Shown in pieces: positions 9,701 to 16,604 of a stretch of DNA of 64,000 bases. The DNA is from Shewanella chilikensis. GTDB taxonomy: Bacteria; Pseudomonadota; Gammaproteobacteria; Enterobacterales; Shewanellaceae. Made by a program: the position numbers and the translations under genes. Every line of letters begins with the position of its first letter. Position 1 is the stretch's first letter. Location: the NCBI RefSeq assembly GCF_002836945.1, contig NZ_NIJM01000002.1, positions 62,001 through 126,000 of the forward strand. The letters run 5' to 3'. The notes beneath the pieces are model-generated. The model made no database searches. It was given only the letters and a program-made list of their open reading frames with translations, and was not told where the DNA came from.

Positions 9701-10657
9701 GAGGCCTCGGCCGCCAATGCCGAAGATCCCTTCACCTTGAAAACCTCTGTGGTAGAGGCCGGTCCGGCTCAGGACAACTTTACTCTGACCAAGACGGGTG
9801 ACAATGAGGACTTCTCACTGAAATTTGCCTGGAAGGATAATTTTGACGCCAGCGACCTGGGTTATGCCGTAGTAACTCTGACGTCCAGTGATACCAATGT
9901 CGCTGCCAAGAACCTGCCGGTTGCTTTCAGCCGAGTCGTTGATGATGTGCAGATGCCTGAGGCCAGTATACTCAGTGGTGAGATGACCCCTGGGCTGCCA
10001 GTAACCATGACTGTAACTATCGCTGCCAATACTTCCCCAGAGGCTCGGGAGTATCAAATCAAGGCCATGGTGCCGGAAGGACATGAAGTCACAGCTATCA
10101 GCGACAAAGGGGAACTGGCTCAAGGAGTATTGAGTTGGACTCATGTGATGCAAACTGGTGAACCGGCCAAGACACTGAGTTTCAAGTTTATCCCGCGTAA
10201 ACAGGGGCTGGGTAATAAGCTGATACTGAGCAATACCGTTGTCAATGATACCGCCGAGGTATTGACTCAGGAGTATCTGTTTGATGTCAAAGAAGGTGCT
10301 CCAGTTATTAAAGTTAATGCACCCGACCGAGTGGCAGAGCGTAATAGCTTTGTTATCGATGCATCTGCCTCGGCCGATCCCAATGGTGATTCGGTCAGCT
10401 ATCATTGGACTCAGATCGCCGGTGCGCCGCTGAAGTTTGACAGCTCGGCGGCCAAGCTGGATCTGACAGCGCCTGAAGTGGGTGGTTCTGGCGATTTGCT
10501 GACTTTCAATCTGAAGGTGAGTGACTCCAAGGGTAACAGCACTACGGAAACGGTCAGCATAGTGGTGTTTGACTGGGAGCATGACAGTGGTGGTTCGCTG
10601 GGGTGGTTGTCACTGTTGTTGCTGCCTTTGGGGTGGCTGCGCAGAAAATCGAGCTAA
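6788..10657 (+). CDS. Secreted subtilisin-family (S8) protease with GlyGly-CTERM tail
   Basis: A 1,289-residue exported protease. Domains in order: signal peptide (1-23), I9-type propeptide (about 65-180), S8 catalytic domain with D215 (VIDSG), H294 (GGHGSHTAG) and S645 (SGTSMSSPH), a protease-associated insert (about 465-570), an Fn3-like domain (about 730-850), a PPC-like segment around FNTTITA and DLDLYVAID (about 910-1000), a PKD-like repeat (about 1180-1260) and a C-terminal tail GGS-hydrophobic-RRKSS (1268-1289). That tail is a GlyGly-CTERM signal, known to be cut by rhombosortase on type II secretion substrates. The start is TTG with GGGAG 7 nt upstream. It is a single gene, ending inside a repeat element. 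Confidence 0.93.
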   Translation: MKSQVAIAVSAALLSMSCHTQAAPLSVSDPFISSDLLSASSGRKGQQQGVGQHKFVKEPGLAEGKYTYIVRLKDPSVANYAGGIAGLEATSPQRSQGLASQKSPKLNTASVAVKSYVKYLNAKQQNFLMSAAAQGVQLQAKARYHYAFNGLAVTMDQQQAEALSKLPEVAFIERESLYSMDTDSSQSMIGSPKVWDGSATGTRAMGEGVIVGVIDSGINSDHPSFADIGGDGYDHTNPWGQGVYVGDCAVEFSDMCNDKLIGVRSYPEITDSYDDEEVFGPTPPAKNGEDYGGHGSHTAGTAAGNILKNVPYVAGEVGEARGDGIETGLEFTQISGVAPHANIVAYQICRPGNNGDRYSGCPTSAILKALDDAIADGVDVINYSISGGGFPWASSTEMSFLAARNAGIFSAVSAGNTSASVGQVPFSSPKNAPWYTSVAASTHNREVRSTLEFNGDLLDYTQGTGPVMTADISAPLVYAGDLAADNFEGCNAFAADAFKEQLALIKRGGCNFADKVNNAKDAGAVGVIVFNKDGEGNVRSKMSGLGNTSIPSVFIGNIDGLAVVDALAATPGLVAKINATPSAVERQTDVLGSFSLLGPNRYLDVIAPSISAPGVDIYAAYADEQYGHEVTGTDPADYTLMSGTSMSSPHVAGAGALLKSAHPEWTPDNIRSALMLTATTASAMTKADGKTTADPFDVGAGRIRVDLAAKTGLIMDELADNYEFANPELGGDPRRLNLPSMSTSRCVNSCSWTRKVTATKDGVWSAAGVATTEGLKITVSPENFTLTKGQSQLVTVTADITGVNSSDWAFGNLLLTSSNHPDAAMPVAVKAARDNLPDSLTIRAGRDADELTFSELKSLDMTGLDAEVSVLALADSFEGVLKQDSNVGSFLDDITDGVAFVAYRVEEGAKLFNTTITATNSPDLDLYVAIDRDSDGSLDALVGQSARAGSDESVSISNPEVGDYYIFVQNYEASAANAEDPFTLKTSVVEAGPAQDNFTLTKTGDNEDFSLKFAWKDNFDASDLGYAVVTLTSSDTNVAAKNLPVAFSRVVDDVQMPEASILSGEMTPGLPVTMTVTIAANTSPEAREYQIKAMVPEGHEVTAISDKGELAQGVLSWTHVMQTGEPAKTLSFKFIPRKQGLGNKLILSNTVVNDTAEVLTQEYLFDVKEGAPVIKVNAPDRVAERNSFVIDASASADPNGDSVSYHWTQIAGAPLKFDSSAAKLDLTAPEVGGSGDLLTFNLKVSDSKGNSTTETVSIVVFDWEHDSGGSLGWLSLLLLPLGWLRRKSS

Positions 10658-10762
10658 GGAAGGTGCGAAACAAGTCTTATGTGTGCTCTGCGTTGGCTTA
10701 CAGGCCTGGACGCAAGGCGTGGTTCGCAGCAAATGGCCATAGTCCTTTACTCCTTTCCTAAG
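10654..10762 (+). repeat. Intergenic structured repeat, copy 1
   Basis: Starts with CTAAGGAAGGTGCGAA, whose TAA is the stop codon of the protease gene. About 95 bp align to copy 2 (19572-19682) with few differences, and the first half also aligns to copy 3 (29957-30036). Pairing is possible between TGCGAA and TTCGCA and between TGCGTT and GACGCA, giving one long hairpin. The right end TCCTTTCCTAAG mirrors the left end. Confidence 0.85.
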
Positions 10763-10772
10763 TCTTAAACTG

Positions 10773-10804
10773 AAAAAGGCTGCCAATTTGGCAGCCTTTT
10801 CTTT
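10773..10804. terminator. Bidirectional terminator between the protease and asnC
   Basis: aaaaggctgcca / tggcagcctttt is a 12-bp stem with a 3-nt loop, A-rich on the left and T-rich on the right. It can end both the protease transcript and the convergent asnC transcript. Confidence 0.88.
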
Positions 10805-10812
10805 ATCTGTTG

Positions 10813-11307
10813 TCAGGGTTTTACCGCCCTGACAATTGGGTTCTGCAGGCTTATCAGGGTTTCGGTGGACTGAATTTCGTCTATCGACTGGATGCGGTTA
10901 ATCAATACGTGCTGCAGGGCATCGATGGACTGACACATCACTTTGACAAACACACTGTAGTTGCCTGTGGTGTAGTAGGCCTCGACTACTTCTTCCAGCT
11001 CATTGAGCTTGGAGATGGCGGCGGGATAGTCACCGGCACTTTTGAGATTGATGCCGATAAAACAGCAGACATCATAGCCCAGAGCTTTGGGGTTTACCGT
11101 TATTTGGGCCCCGGTGATAATACCTGCCTGTTTCATCTTTTCTACCCTGACATGAATCGTGCCTGCGCTGACGCTGAAGCGTTTGGCCAGCTCGGCAAAA
11201 GGAGTTCGTGCATCCTGCATCAGGGCTTCCAGGATCTGATTGTCCAGTTGATCTCTTTGAAATGATGTATCCACAGCATCACGCCTAAATTGCTTATAAT
11301 CAGGCAT
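10813..11307 (-). CDS. asnC: Lrp/AsnC-family regulator AsnC
   Basis: Very close to E. coli AsnC along its length (FAELAKRFSVSAGTIHVRVEKMKQAGIIT compared in two parts: HTH around residues 38-62; then GYDVCCFIGI, AYYTTGNYS and IQSTETLISLQNP). It has an N-terminal HTH and a C-terminal RAM ligand-binding domain. E. coli AsnC senses asparagine and activates asnA; no asparagine synthetase is adjacent here. The ATG at 11307 gives 164 residues but has no ribosome site. A GTG at 11274 would give 153 residues, nearly the E. coli length of 152, with the same spacing to the first helix, and may be the true start. Confidence 0.92.
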   Translation of the reverse strand: MPDYKQFRRDAVDTSFQRDQLDNQILEALMQDARTPFAELAKRFSVSAGTIHVRVEKMKQAGIITGAQITVNPKALGYDVCCFIGINLKSAGDYPAAISKLNELEEVVEAYYTTGNYSVFVKVMCQSIDALQHVLINRIQSIDEIQSTETLISLQNPIVRAVKP

Positions 11308-11382
11308 GAATTTACGTGTTTTATTGTAAAATTGCCAGTCTTAAGGCGACTTTTGGCTTAACATCTAGGGTGATGTTAGTCG

Positions 11383-12060
11383 CTATTGCCCGCCTTCGGG
11401 CTCGAGAAAAGGCACAGGTGCACTGAAGCTCATGGGGTCACCCGAGTAGGGGTGCTTGATGCTGAGGCTGGCGGCATGCAGCAGCAATCTGGGAGCCAAT
11501 CTTTTTGCCCAGGAGTCGGCGTAGAAACCATCGCCCAGAATGGGATGACCCAATGCCATCATATGCACCCTGAGTTGGTGTGAGCGTCCTGTGATGGGGA
11601 TCAGCTTGACCAGAGTTGAATAACGCCCCTTGCTGATCACCTCATAATGAGTCAATGACGGCTTACCCACTTGATGGTCAACTTTCTGTCTGGGCCTGTT
11701 GGGCCAGTCGCAGATGAGTGGCAGTTCTATACTGCCTTGAGTGGCCTTGATATAACCGGCGACTCTGGCGTAGTAACTCTTTTGGGTTTCCCTGTCTCGA
11801 AACTGGCGTTTCAGTTCACGCTCGGCACTGCGCCTCAGTGCCAATAAGAGCACGCCCGAGGTGGCCATGTCGAGGCGGTGAACCACTTGTGCCTGCGGAT
11901 GTTCGGCCAACACTCTGGCATAAGCGCTGTCGTGATGGGCCGGATCTCGTCCGGGAACCGAGAGCAGTCCCGAAGGTTTATTGATGACTATGATGTCCTT
12001 GTCCTGGTAAAGAATATCCAGCCAAGGCTCGGTTGGTGGATTGTAGACAAAATCTGACAT
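11383..12060 (-). CDS. rluA: Dual-specificity pseudouridine synthase RluA
   Basis: Makes pseudouridine at position 746 of 23S rRNA and 32 of several tRNAs in E. coli. The 225-residue protein has the catalytic-Asp motif HRLDMATSG near residue 61, NYNPP-like YNPPTEPWLDILYQD at the N-terminus, ICDWPNRPRQKV and the ITGRSHQLRVHM block, all as in E. coli RluA. No S4 domain is present, as expected. It is transcribed leftward, apparently alone; its promoter region, shared with the divergent regulator gene, holds a decayed repeat copy. Confidence 0.93.
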   Translation of the reverse strand: MSDFVYNPPTEPWLDILYQDKDIIVINKPSGLLSVPGRDPAHHDSAYARVLAEHPQAQVVHRLDMATSGVLLLALRRSAERELKRQFRDRETQKSYYARVAGYIKATQGSIELPLICDWPNRPRQKVDHQVGKPSLTHYEVISKGRYSTLVKLIPITGRSHQLRVHMMALGHPILGDGFYADSWAKRLAPRLLLHAASLSIKHPYSGDPMSFSAPVPFLEPEGGQ

Positions 12061-12137
12061 GTCATGGCCTCAATGAAAATGGACGGCAAAGATAACCGCG
12101 GCTGCAGGTAGATGCAAGCTCTTGGGCGTTGTTACAC

Positions 12138-12193
12138 CCAGGTCCGTAAGCCAACGCAGAGTATCATGGAACTTGTCCCTATCTTCCCTGGGT
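12138..12193 (-). repeat. Decayed copy 4 of the intergenic repeat
   Basis: Read on the minus strand, this stretch shares CTCTGCGTTGGCTTAC exactly with copy 1 (16 nt, at 12146-12161) and aligns more loosely on the left (GGGAAGATAGGGACAAGTTCCATG against GGAAGGTGCGAACAAGTCCCATG). The right half of the element is lost. It lies between two divergent genes, unlike the other copies. Confidence 0.6.
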
Positions 12194-12268
12194 TAATTTG
12201 AGTGCTTTACTTCTCTTTTACAACCGCGGCAATTAGTATCTTAGTGTTTGAATTGGAAATGGATTGGT

Positions 12269-14377
12269 ATGGGAAGGCGCTCAGGTTACCTGTTGGAAGA
12301 TTGGTTGGTTGACCCTCAGATGAGTACGCTGAGCCGCGAAGAGGCTCAAGTACGGCTCGAGCTCAGGGTGATGCAGGTATTGCTGTGCCTTATCCATCAT
12401 GCCAACACCCTGGTGACCCGAGAGATGTTGATCCAGGAGGTTTGGCACGGCGGTATTATCACGGATAACGCCATCAACCGCATTATCGGTTTGCTGCGTC
12501 AGTATTTGCAGGATAATCCCAGAGAGCCACGTTTTATCAAGACAGTGCCCAAGCAGGGCTATGTGTTGATAGCGAAAGTACGCGAGACGACACTCGACGA
12601 CGATTCGCCGGACAATCCTCTACCAATAACACAGTTAGACGCCGAGACTGAGCAAAAGATAGCAGCAGGCGGCAGCAAGTGGGGCTATTTGGGCGGCGCC
12701 TTCGGCGTGCTGGCGGCGGGTATTGCCAGTTGGCTCTATCTGGCTCCTGCCCAGGAAAACCCCCAGCTTGAGTTGACAGATGTGGCCATCCGGCGTTTGA
12801 CTCCACTGACTTCGCTCAATGGTCAGGAGGTGGACCCCAGCCTGTCCCCCGATGGCAGCATGCTGGCATTTTCCTATCGGGAACTGAACGCCGATAAGTG
12901 GCATATTGAGCTGATGTCGCTCGGCGACAGAGTCATCAAAACCATTCCTGTTGTGGATGATTACAGTCTGCGCTACCCGGCCTGGCGCCACGATGGCAAG
13001 GCCTTGGCTTATTTGGCATTCAGTGAGACTCAGGGCTGCCGTATCATGGTGACAGAGCTGACGGAAGAAGGGATGCGAAGCCGCATAGTCAGCCAGTGCC
13101 ATCAGACAACACAGTCGACCAGCATCGCCTGGAGTCCCTCGAACCGCTCGCTGTTTTATGTGGATGCCGAAGGGGTCGAAGGTTTCAAGCGCGTTTTTCT
13201 GCTCAGTCTCAGCGACGGCCGGCGCCAGCAATTGAGTCAACCTCATGTGGTGGGACGCGGCGACTATGCACTGGCCTTGTCTCCCGACGGTCACAGTCTG
13301 GCGGTGCTGCGTAGTATCAACTGGTTCGACACTCAGATCTTGCTGTTCGATATCGAATCCGGTGATTGGCAAAACCTGCAGCGTGTGGGGTATCCACTGC
13401 GCAGTATTGCCTGGGATAAAGGCGGCAACGCCTTGGTATACCGAGGAGAGGAGGGGCAACTTCACCGTTTGCAACTCAAACCCCGTAAGTTAACCCGACT
13501 GACGAGCGTGTTGCAGGAAATCAATTCTCCCTCGGCCAATAGTGCCGGACGCATGGCGGCGGTTGTCGGCGAACTGTTTGAAGAGGAGATCTGGTTCTGG
13601 TCCTCGCCCTTTGATGAGGCTTCCAAGCCGCAGCGCTTTGTGGCGTCCAGTCGCCGTGATACCGCCGGTACCTTGCGCCACGATGGCAAGGAGTTGATCT
13701 TTGTTTCCAATCGCAGCGGCTTGCCACAATTATGGCGTCGGGACGAACAGGGCACGGAGAAACAACTGAGTCGCCTGAGCACTTTTTCTCATATAGATGA
13801 ACTCAGTTATTCAGCCGATGACAAGCTGGTGGCCGGTAGTCTCAACCAACAGGTGTTTGTCTTTAACCCTGAAAACGGTGAACTCAAGTTTTTCCCTCAG
13901 CTGGGCAATGTCCGTAATGTCAGTTGGGGGCGCAGTAGCAATGAACTGCTGGCAGCCGTCAGTGTCGATGGTCGCTGGCAGATAAACAGCCTGATGTTAG
14001 ACAGTGGCGAGCAGCAGCCTTTGTTGACAGATGGCTTTTCTGCCAAGTACGCCGCCGACGGTACTCTTTATTTTACCCGCCTGTACAAGAAAGGGATTTG
14101 GCGTCTGAAGCAGGGCGTCGAAGAACTCTTTTATGACCAGTATACTCCTCACTTCGGTAGCAGTTGGCAACTGGCTGCCGAGGCACTTTGGTTGTTGCGG
14201 CCCAACGACAATGCTATGGGCATTCTCAAGATAGATCTCCATACGGGCAAGAGAGAAGGACGTGACATTCCGATGGAGAAAGTTTCCCCAAGATTGCTGT
14301 CGGTGACAGATGACGGCCAGATCTCGCTGGCGTTATTGGGGCCCGCCAATACAGATATAGTCGAAGTAATTAACTGA
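12269..14377 (+). CDS. CadC/ToxR-type membrane-bound regulator with beta-propeller sensor
   Basis: About 702 residues from ATG 12269. Residues 1-105 form an OmpR/CadC winged-helix DNA-binding domain (TREMLIQEVW, NAINRIIGLLRQ, IKTVPKQGYVLI). One membrane segment lies near 138-159. The rest, periplasmic by topology, has many TolB/WD40-like blades with SPDGSMLAFS, RHDGKALAYLAF, SPDGHSLAVL and RHDGKELIFVSN motifs, predicting a six- to eight-bladed propeller. Such proteins bind DNA from the membrane in response to an outside signal. No ribosome site is strong: TTG 12248 is an in-frame alternative start. Two tiny membrane-protein genes follow in the same direction and may be its target or partners. 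Confidence 0.85.
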   Translation: MGRRSGYLLEDWLVDPQMSTLSREEAQVRLELRVMQVLLCLIHHANTLVTREMLIQEVWHGGIITDNAINRIIGLLRQYLQDNPREPRFIKTVPKQGYVLIAKVRETTLDDDSPDNPLPITQLDAETEQKIAAGGSKWGYLGGAFGVLAAGIASWLYLAPAQENPQLELTDVAIRRLTPLTSLNGQEVDPSLSPDGSMLAFSYRELNADKWHIELMSLGDRVIKTIPVVDDYSLRYPAWRHDGKALAYLAFSETQGCRIMVTELTEEGMRSRIVSQCHQTTQSTSIAWSPSNRSLFYVDAEGVEGFKRVFLLSLSDGRRQQLSQPHVVGRGDYALALSPDGHSLAVLRSINWFDTQILLFDIESGDWQNLQRVGYPLRSIAWDKGGNALVYRGEEGQLHRLQLKPRKLTRLTSVLQEINSPSANSAGRMAAVVGELFEEEIWFWSSPFDEASKPQRFVASSRRDTAGTLRHDGKELIFVSNRSGLPQLWRRDEQGTEKQLSRLSTFSHIDELSYSADDKLVAGSLNQQVFVFNPENGELKFFPQLGNVRNVSWGRSSNELLAAVSVDGRWQINSLMLDSGEQQPLLTDGFSAKYAADGTLYFTRLYKKGIWRLKQGVEELFYDQYTPHFGSSWQLAAEALWLLRPNDNAMGILKIDLHTGKREGRDIPMEKVSPRLLSVTDDGQISLALLGPANTDIVEVIN

Positions 14378-14561
14378 TTTATAAGACATCACCTTTCCAT
14401 CACTTTTTCATTATGGTGCTTTTCTCTGTCTGAGATAGCTTTAGGGGCAAGCTTGATTGCCTGACTTTTAAAGTGCTTGGTTTTTACTCTGAGTACCAGG
14501 CAAAAAGGTCGAAGCAATCTCGGGCGCAGCTTGCGCCCACCCCTTCCCAGCAGGAGAAAAG

Positions 14562-14753
14562 ATGATGAAAAGTTTGAATCAGTTTGTGAAAAATGCGATT
14601 GGATTTGCATTGCTTTCTACTCTGTTTGCTTTACCGCTACTGCTGGCGTCGACACCCACCAAGGGCAAGGATGAAGTCAATACGCCATCTCTGTGTGAGC
14701 CGTATCCAGAGTGTGTGATTTACAAGATCCCCGATGAGTCCATCAATCTATAA
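14562..14753 (+). CDS. Small membrane or exported protein with a Cys pair (63 residues)
   Basis: A well-placed AGGAG lies 5 nt before ATG 14562. Residues 11-29 are strongly hydrophobic (a membrane anchor or uncleaved signal), followed by a polar tail with C45 and C51 in CEPYPEC, which could form a disulfide outside the cell membrane. No family is recognised. It lies 184 nt after the propeller regulator and 18 nt before a second microprotein, with a shared terminator downstream, so the two form a small transcription unit. A GC-rich hairpin (14522-14539) occupies its leader. Confidence 0.6.
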   Translation: MMKSLNQFVKNAIGFALLSTLFALPLLLASTPTKGKDEVNTPSLCEPYPECVIYKIPDESINL

Positions 14754-14771
14754 CCGTCAGTGGAGGCCATC

Positions 14772-14894
14772 ATGTTACAGGTAACTCTCTATTTGGTCGG
14801 TTCACTGAGCGCTTTTGTATTGGTGTACTACCTGTTTTTAAACTTGGTTCTTGCGTCCGAAGAATCAAGCTTGCTCGACCCTAAGGACAAATAA
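14772..14894 (+). CDS. 40-residue single-span membrane microprotein
   Basis: Starts at ATG 14772 behind GGAGG with a 5-nt gap, the best ribosome site of the cluster. Residues 4-28 form one hydrophobic span (YLVGSLSAFVLVYYLFLNLV), and the tail is acidic (SEESSLLDPKDK). It is too short for most gene finders. It follows the 63-residue protein by 18 nt and is followed by a strong terminator. No family is recognised; size and topology resemble small regulatory or accessory subunits of membrane complexes, but no partner can be assigned. Confidence 0.6.
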   Translation: MLQVTLYLVGSLSAFVLVYYLFLNLVLASEESSLLDPKDK

Positions 14895-14911
14895 CTCTCC
14901 CTTTCCAAGCC

Positions 14912-14945
14912 AAAGGGGCACGGTGTAAACCGTGCCCCTTTTTAT
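14912..14945 (+). terminator. Terminator of the microprotein unit
   Basis: aaaggggcacgg / ccgtgcccctttt, a 12-bp stem with a short loop followed by T residues, 17 nt after the 40-residue gene. It may also serve the converging minus-strand gene. Confidence 0.9.
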
Positions 14946-14957
14946 TCACCAGGAAGC

Positions 14958-15248
14958 TTAGGAGAAGCTGTGACCGCCCACATGCATGATGCAAAAGGTC
15001 CAGACCACAAAAGCCAGAATACCGTGTACCAAAGCGTAGAAAGCCTGATCCAGGCGACGTAAGCCGGCTGCTTGCCAGATAAGGTGCAGGTGCAGCCCAA
15101 GCACCAGAGGGAACAGTAACAACAAGGGATAAAGGGCGAATGGGCTGGAATCTCCCAGCAGAGGCCGGGTCAACAGTGACCAGAGCACCATAAAGGCGGT
15201 GATCAACGGGGGCAGGGCAAGCCGATACTGCTCGGGATAGGGAAACAT
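14958..15248 (-). CDS. Small integral membrane protein (96 residues)
   Basis: Three hydrophobic segments are visible (about 10-28, 37-58 and 70-90), with His residues in HLHLIW and the C-terminal HVGGHS. I do not recognise the family. AAGGA lies upstream of ATG 15248. It is the last gene of a leftward unit (16207 to 14958), 33 nt after the methyltransferase gene. Confidence 0.65.
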   Translation of the reverse strand: MFPYPEQYRLALPPLITAFMVLWSLLTRPLLGDSSPFALYPLLLLFPLVLGLHLHLIWQAAGLRRLDQAFYALVHGILAFVVWTFCIMHVGGHSFS

Positions 15249-15281
15249 TGCAGGTCCTTGATACAGCTGAATGGAGGCGGA

Positions 15282-15800
15282 TCAGCGGACGGCTCTGGCA
15301 ATCAATTGTGCCTTGGCTTGCAGCATTCCCGTTTCTCCGCCGGGCATATGGCCTTCAAAGTAATGTAAAGTCTCGAATTTGGCAAATCTGTGTTCTAGCT
15401 CACCTTCATTCAATAAAAAGTCCGGGTTGCTGGGACGGCCGAACTTGGCCTGTTCTCGAGTAAAGGTTTCGTAAAACAGCAAGCCTCCTGGCTTGAGTTG
15501 TTTGGCAATCCAGGGCAGCGAAGGGCGATGTAGATAGTTGAACACCAATACCACGTCGAAAGGGAGCAGATCGGGCTTTTCACCCTGCTCAAGGTTCCAT
15601 TCCAGGAATTGGCAGTGAGGAAACTGGCGCCAGAGTTCATCAAAGCTCTCGGGGTTACGGTCGATGAAGGTGACCTCGGCCCCCTGTTTGGCAAACCAAT
15701 AGCCATTGCGCCCTGAGCCGCAGGCCAGGTCCAGCACCCTGAGCTCAGGTGTTATCTCTGGGTGTCGGTCAAAGGCTGTGATCAGTTCTGCGGTCTTCAT
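15282..15800 (-). CDS. Class I SAM-dependent methyltransferase
   Basis: A 172-residue Rossmann methyltransferase. Motif I is VLDLACGSGRNGYWFA (about 23-38) and the acidic end of strand 2 is TFIDRN. FDVVLVFNYLHR corresponds to motif IV and GGLLFYETF to motif V. It resembles the tellurite-resistance/TehB-like group of small methyltransferases; the substrate is unknown. The start is ATG 15800, behind AAGGAG; the frame is open further upstream but only in the shadow of the preceding gene. ATGA at 15797-15800 overlaps the stop of the upstream membrane-protein gene, so the two are translationally coupled. Confidence 0.82.
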   Translation of the reverse strand: MKTAELITAFDRHPEITPELRVLDLACGSGRNGYWFAKQGAEVTFIDRNPESFDELWRQFPHCQFLEWNLEQGEKPDLLPFDVVLVFNYLHRPSLPWIAKQLKPGGLLFYETFTREQAKFGRPSNPDFLLNEGELEHRFAKFETLHYFEGHMPGGETGMLQAKAQLIARAVR

Positions 15801-16207
15801 CCCTTGATCTCCTTGCGACTGTCGATTCTGCGTCTGTGAACTATAGAGTAATGCCGCAAGCCCGCGGGCCCGTGTGACACTATGACCGAAAGTAAAACCA
15901 CAGTCACAAGCAACTCGCTCTTGTAGGCTGCCAGGGGGATAAACAACAGGAGCAACAGCAGCTTCACCAGGGTCAATACCCCTTTCAGTTGAATAAGCCA
16001 GCGCCAATCCCGGACTATCTCCCACAGCATCAGGCAACTGCCGCTGGCCATGGCCATTATCCAGTAGAGTTGCCAGCTTTCTCTGGGGACAGATAGCAAA
16101 ATACCGCCACCGGCACCGACTATTCCCAAAATGTGCAGGGCTCTGAGGCTGGTCTTACAAAGGCGTTGCAGCCAAAACTGCTTTTCAGACATCTGTGTTT
16201 TAGTCAT
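15797..16207 (-). CDS. Four-span integral membrane protein (136 residues)
   Basis: Hydrophobic segments near residues 23-39, 48-61, 75-93 and 98-112, with a basic C-terminus (HRRRIDSRKEIKG). The family is not recognised. It is the first gene of a three-gene leftward unit and shares 4 nt with the methyltransferase gene that follows. The ribosome site is weak; an internal ATG at 16192 is possible. Confidence 0.62.
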   Translation of the reverse strand: MTKTQMSEKQFWLQRLCKTSLRALHILGIVGAGGGILLSVPRESWQLYWIMAMASGSCLMLWEIVRDWRWLIQLKGVLTLVKLLLLLLFIPLAAYKSELLVTVVLLSVIVSHGPAGLRHYSIVHRRRIDSRKEIKG

Positions 16208-16604
16208 GGCGATGATATCTGTGATCCAGAATACAAATTTTCCGTTAGCTTAGCAGCATTCGCCAATTGGCGACTATGCTTGATCCTGTATTTGTCGAGT
16301 CTTCTCACATGGAAATACAGAACCTCAAAACGTTAACCTCGTCAGCTATACGGTACGCTGACCGTGATTTGTATCAATATGTGACCGGCTAACCTGCAAA
16401 AGTGCACAGAAATGCAGATAGCTGTCTGCAACAGGAAATTTTTTGTGACTCAGTTAAATATATGCCTAAAGGGGTAGTGATATCTTCTGCCGTGGGAGAT
16501 ATGACGTGCTACAGCCTTGGTAATTGGTATAAAAAACTAAAAAGCACTGTAGTACGAAATAGCTATATATGAGTATGTGAAATAATATGGTGGAGGAACA
16601 CTCT
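16208..16604. promoter_or_regulatory. Regulatory region ahead of fccA
   Basis: 397 nt without a gene, AT-rich near the fccA end. It holds an FNR/EtrA-like palindrome at 16364-16377. The remainder shows no other clear element. Confidence 0.5.
16364..16377. promoter_or_regulatory. FNR/EtrA-like site upstream of fccA
   Basis: GTGAT-N4-ATCAA matches 9 of 10 bases of the FNR consensus TTGAT-N4-ATCAA. Read as CRP (CGTGA-N6-TCAAT) it is weaker. It lies about 230 nt before the fccA start; fumarate reductase is known to be induced without oxygen in Shewanella. Confidence 0.6.

Noticed and set aside
9815..10582. 255-codon minus-strand frame
   Set aside because: Antisense to the 3' part of the subtilase gene; no family features.
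10654..10762. tRNA-like element in the repeat (GGTTCG and clover-like pairing)
   Set aside because: No acceptor stem, anticodon arm or CCA-compatible end can be drawn; the fold is a simple long hairpin.
12635..13474. 279-codon minus-strand frame
   Set aside because: Antisense to the propeller regulator; encoded sequence has no recognisable domain.
15801..16037. N-terminal extension of the methyltransferase
   Set aside because: Shadow of the overlapping membrane-protein gene; a good ribosome site precedes ATG 15800.
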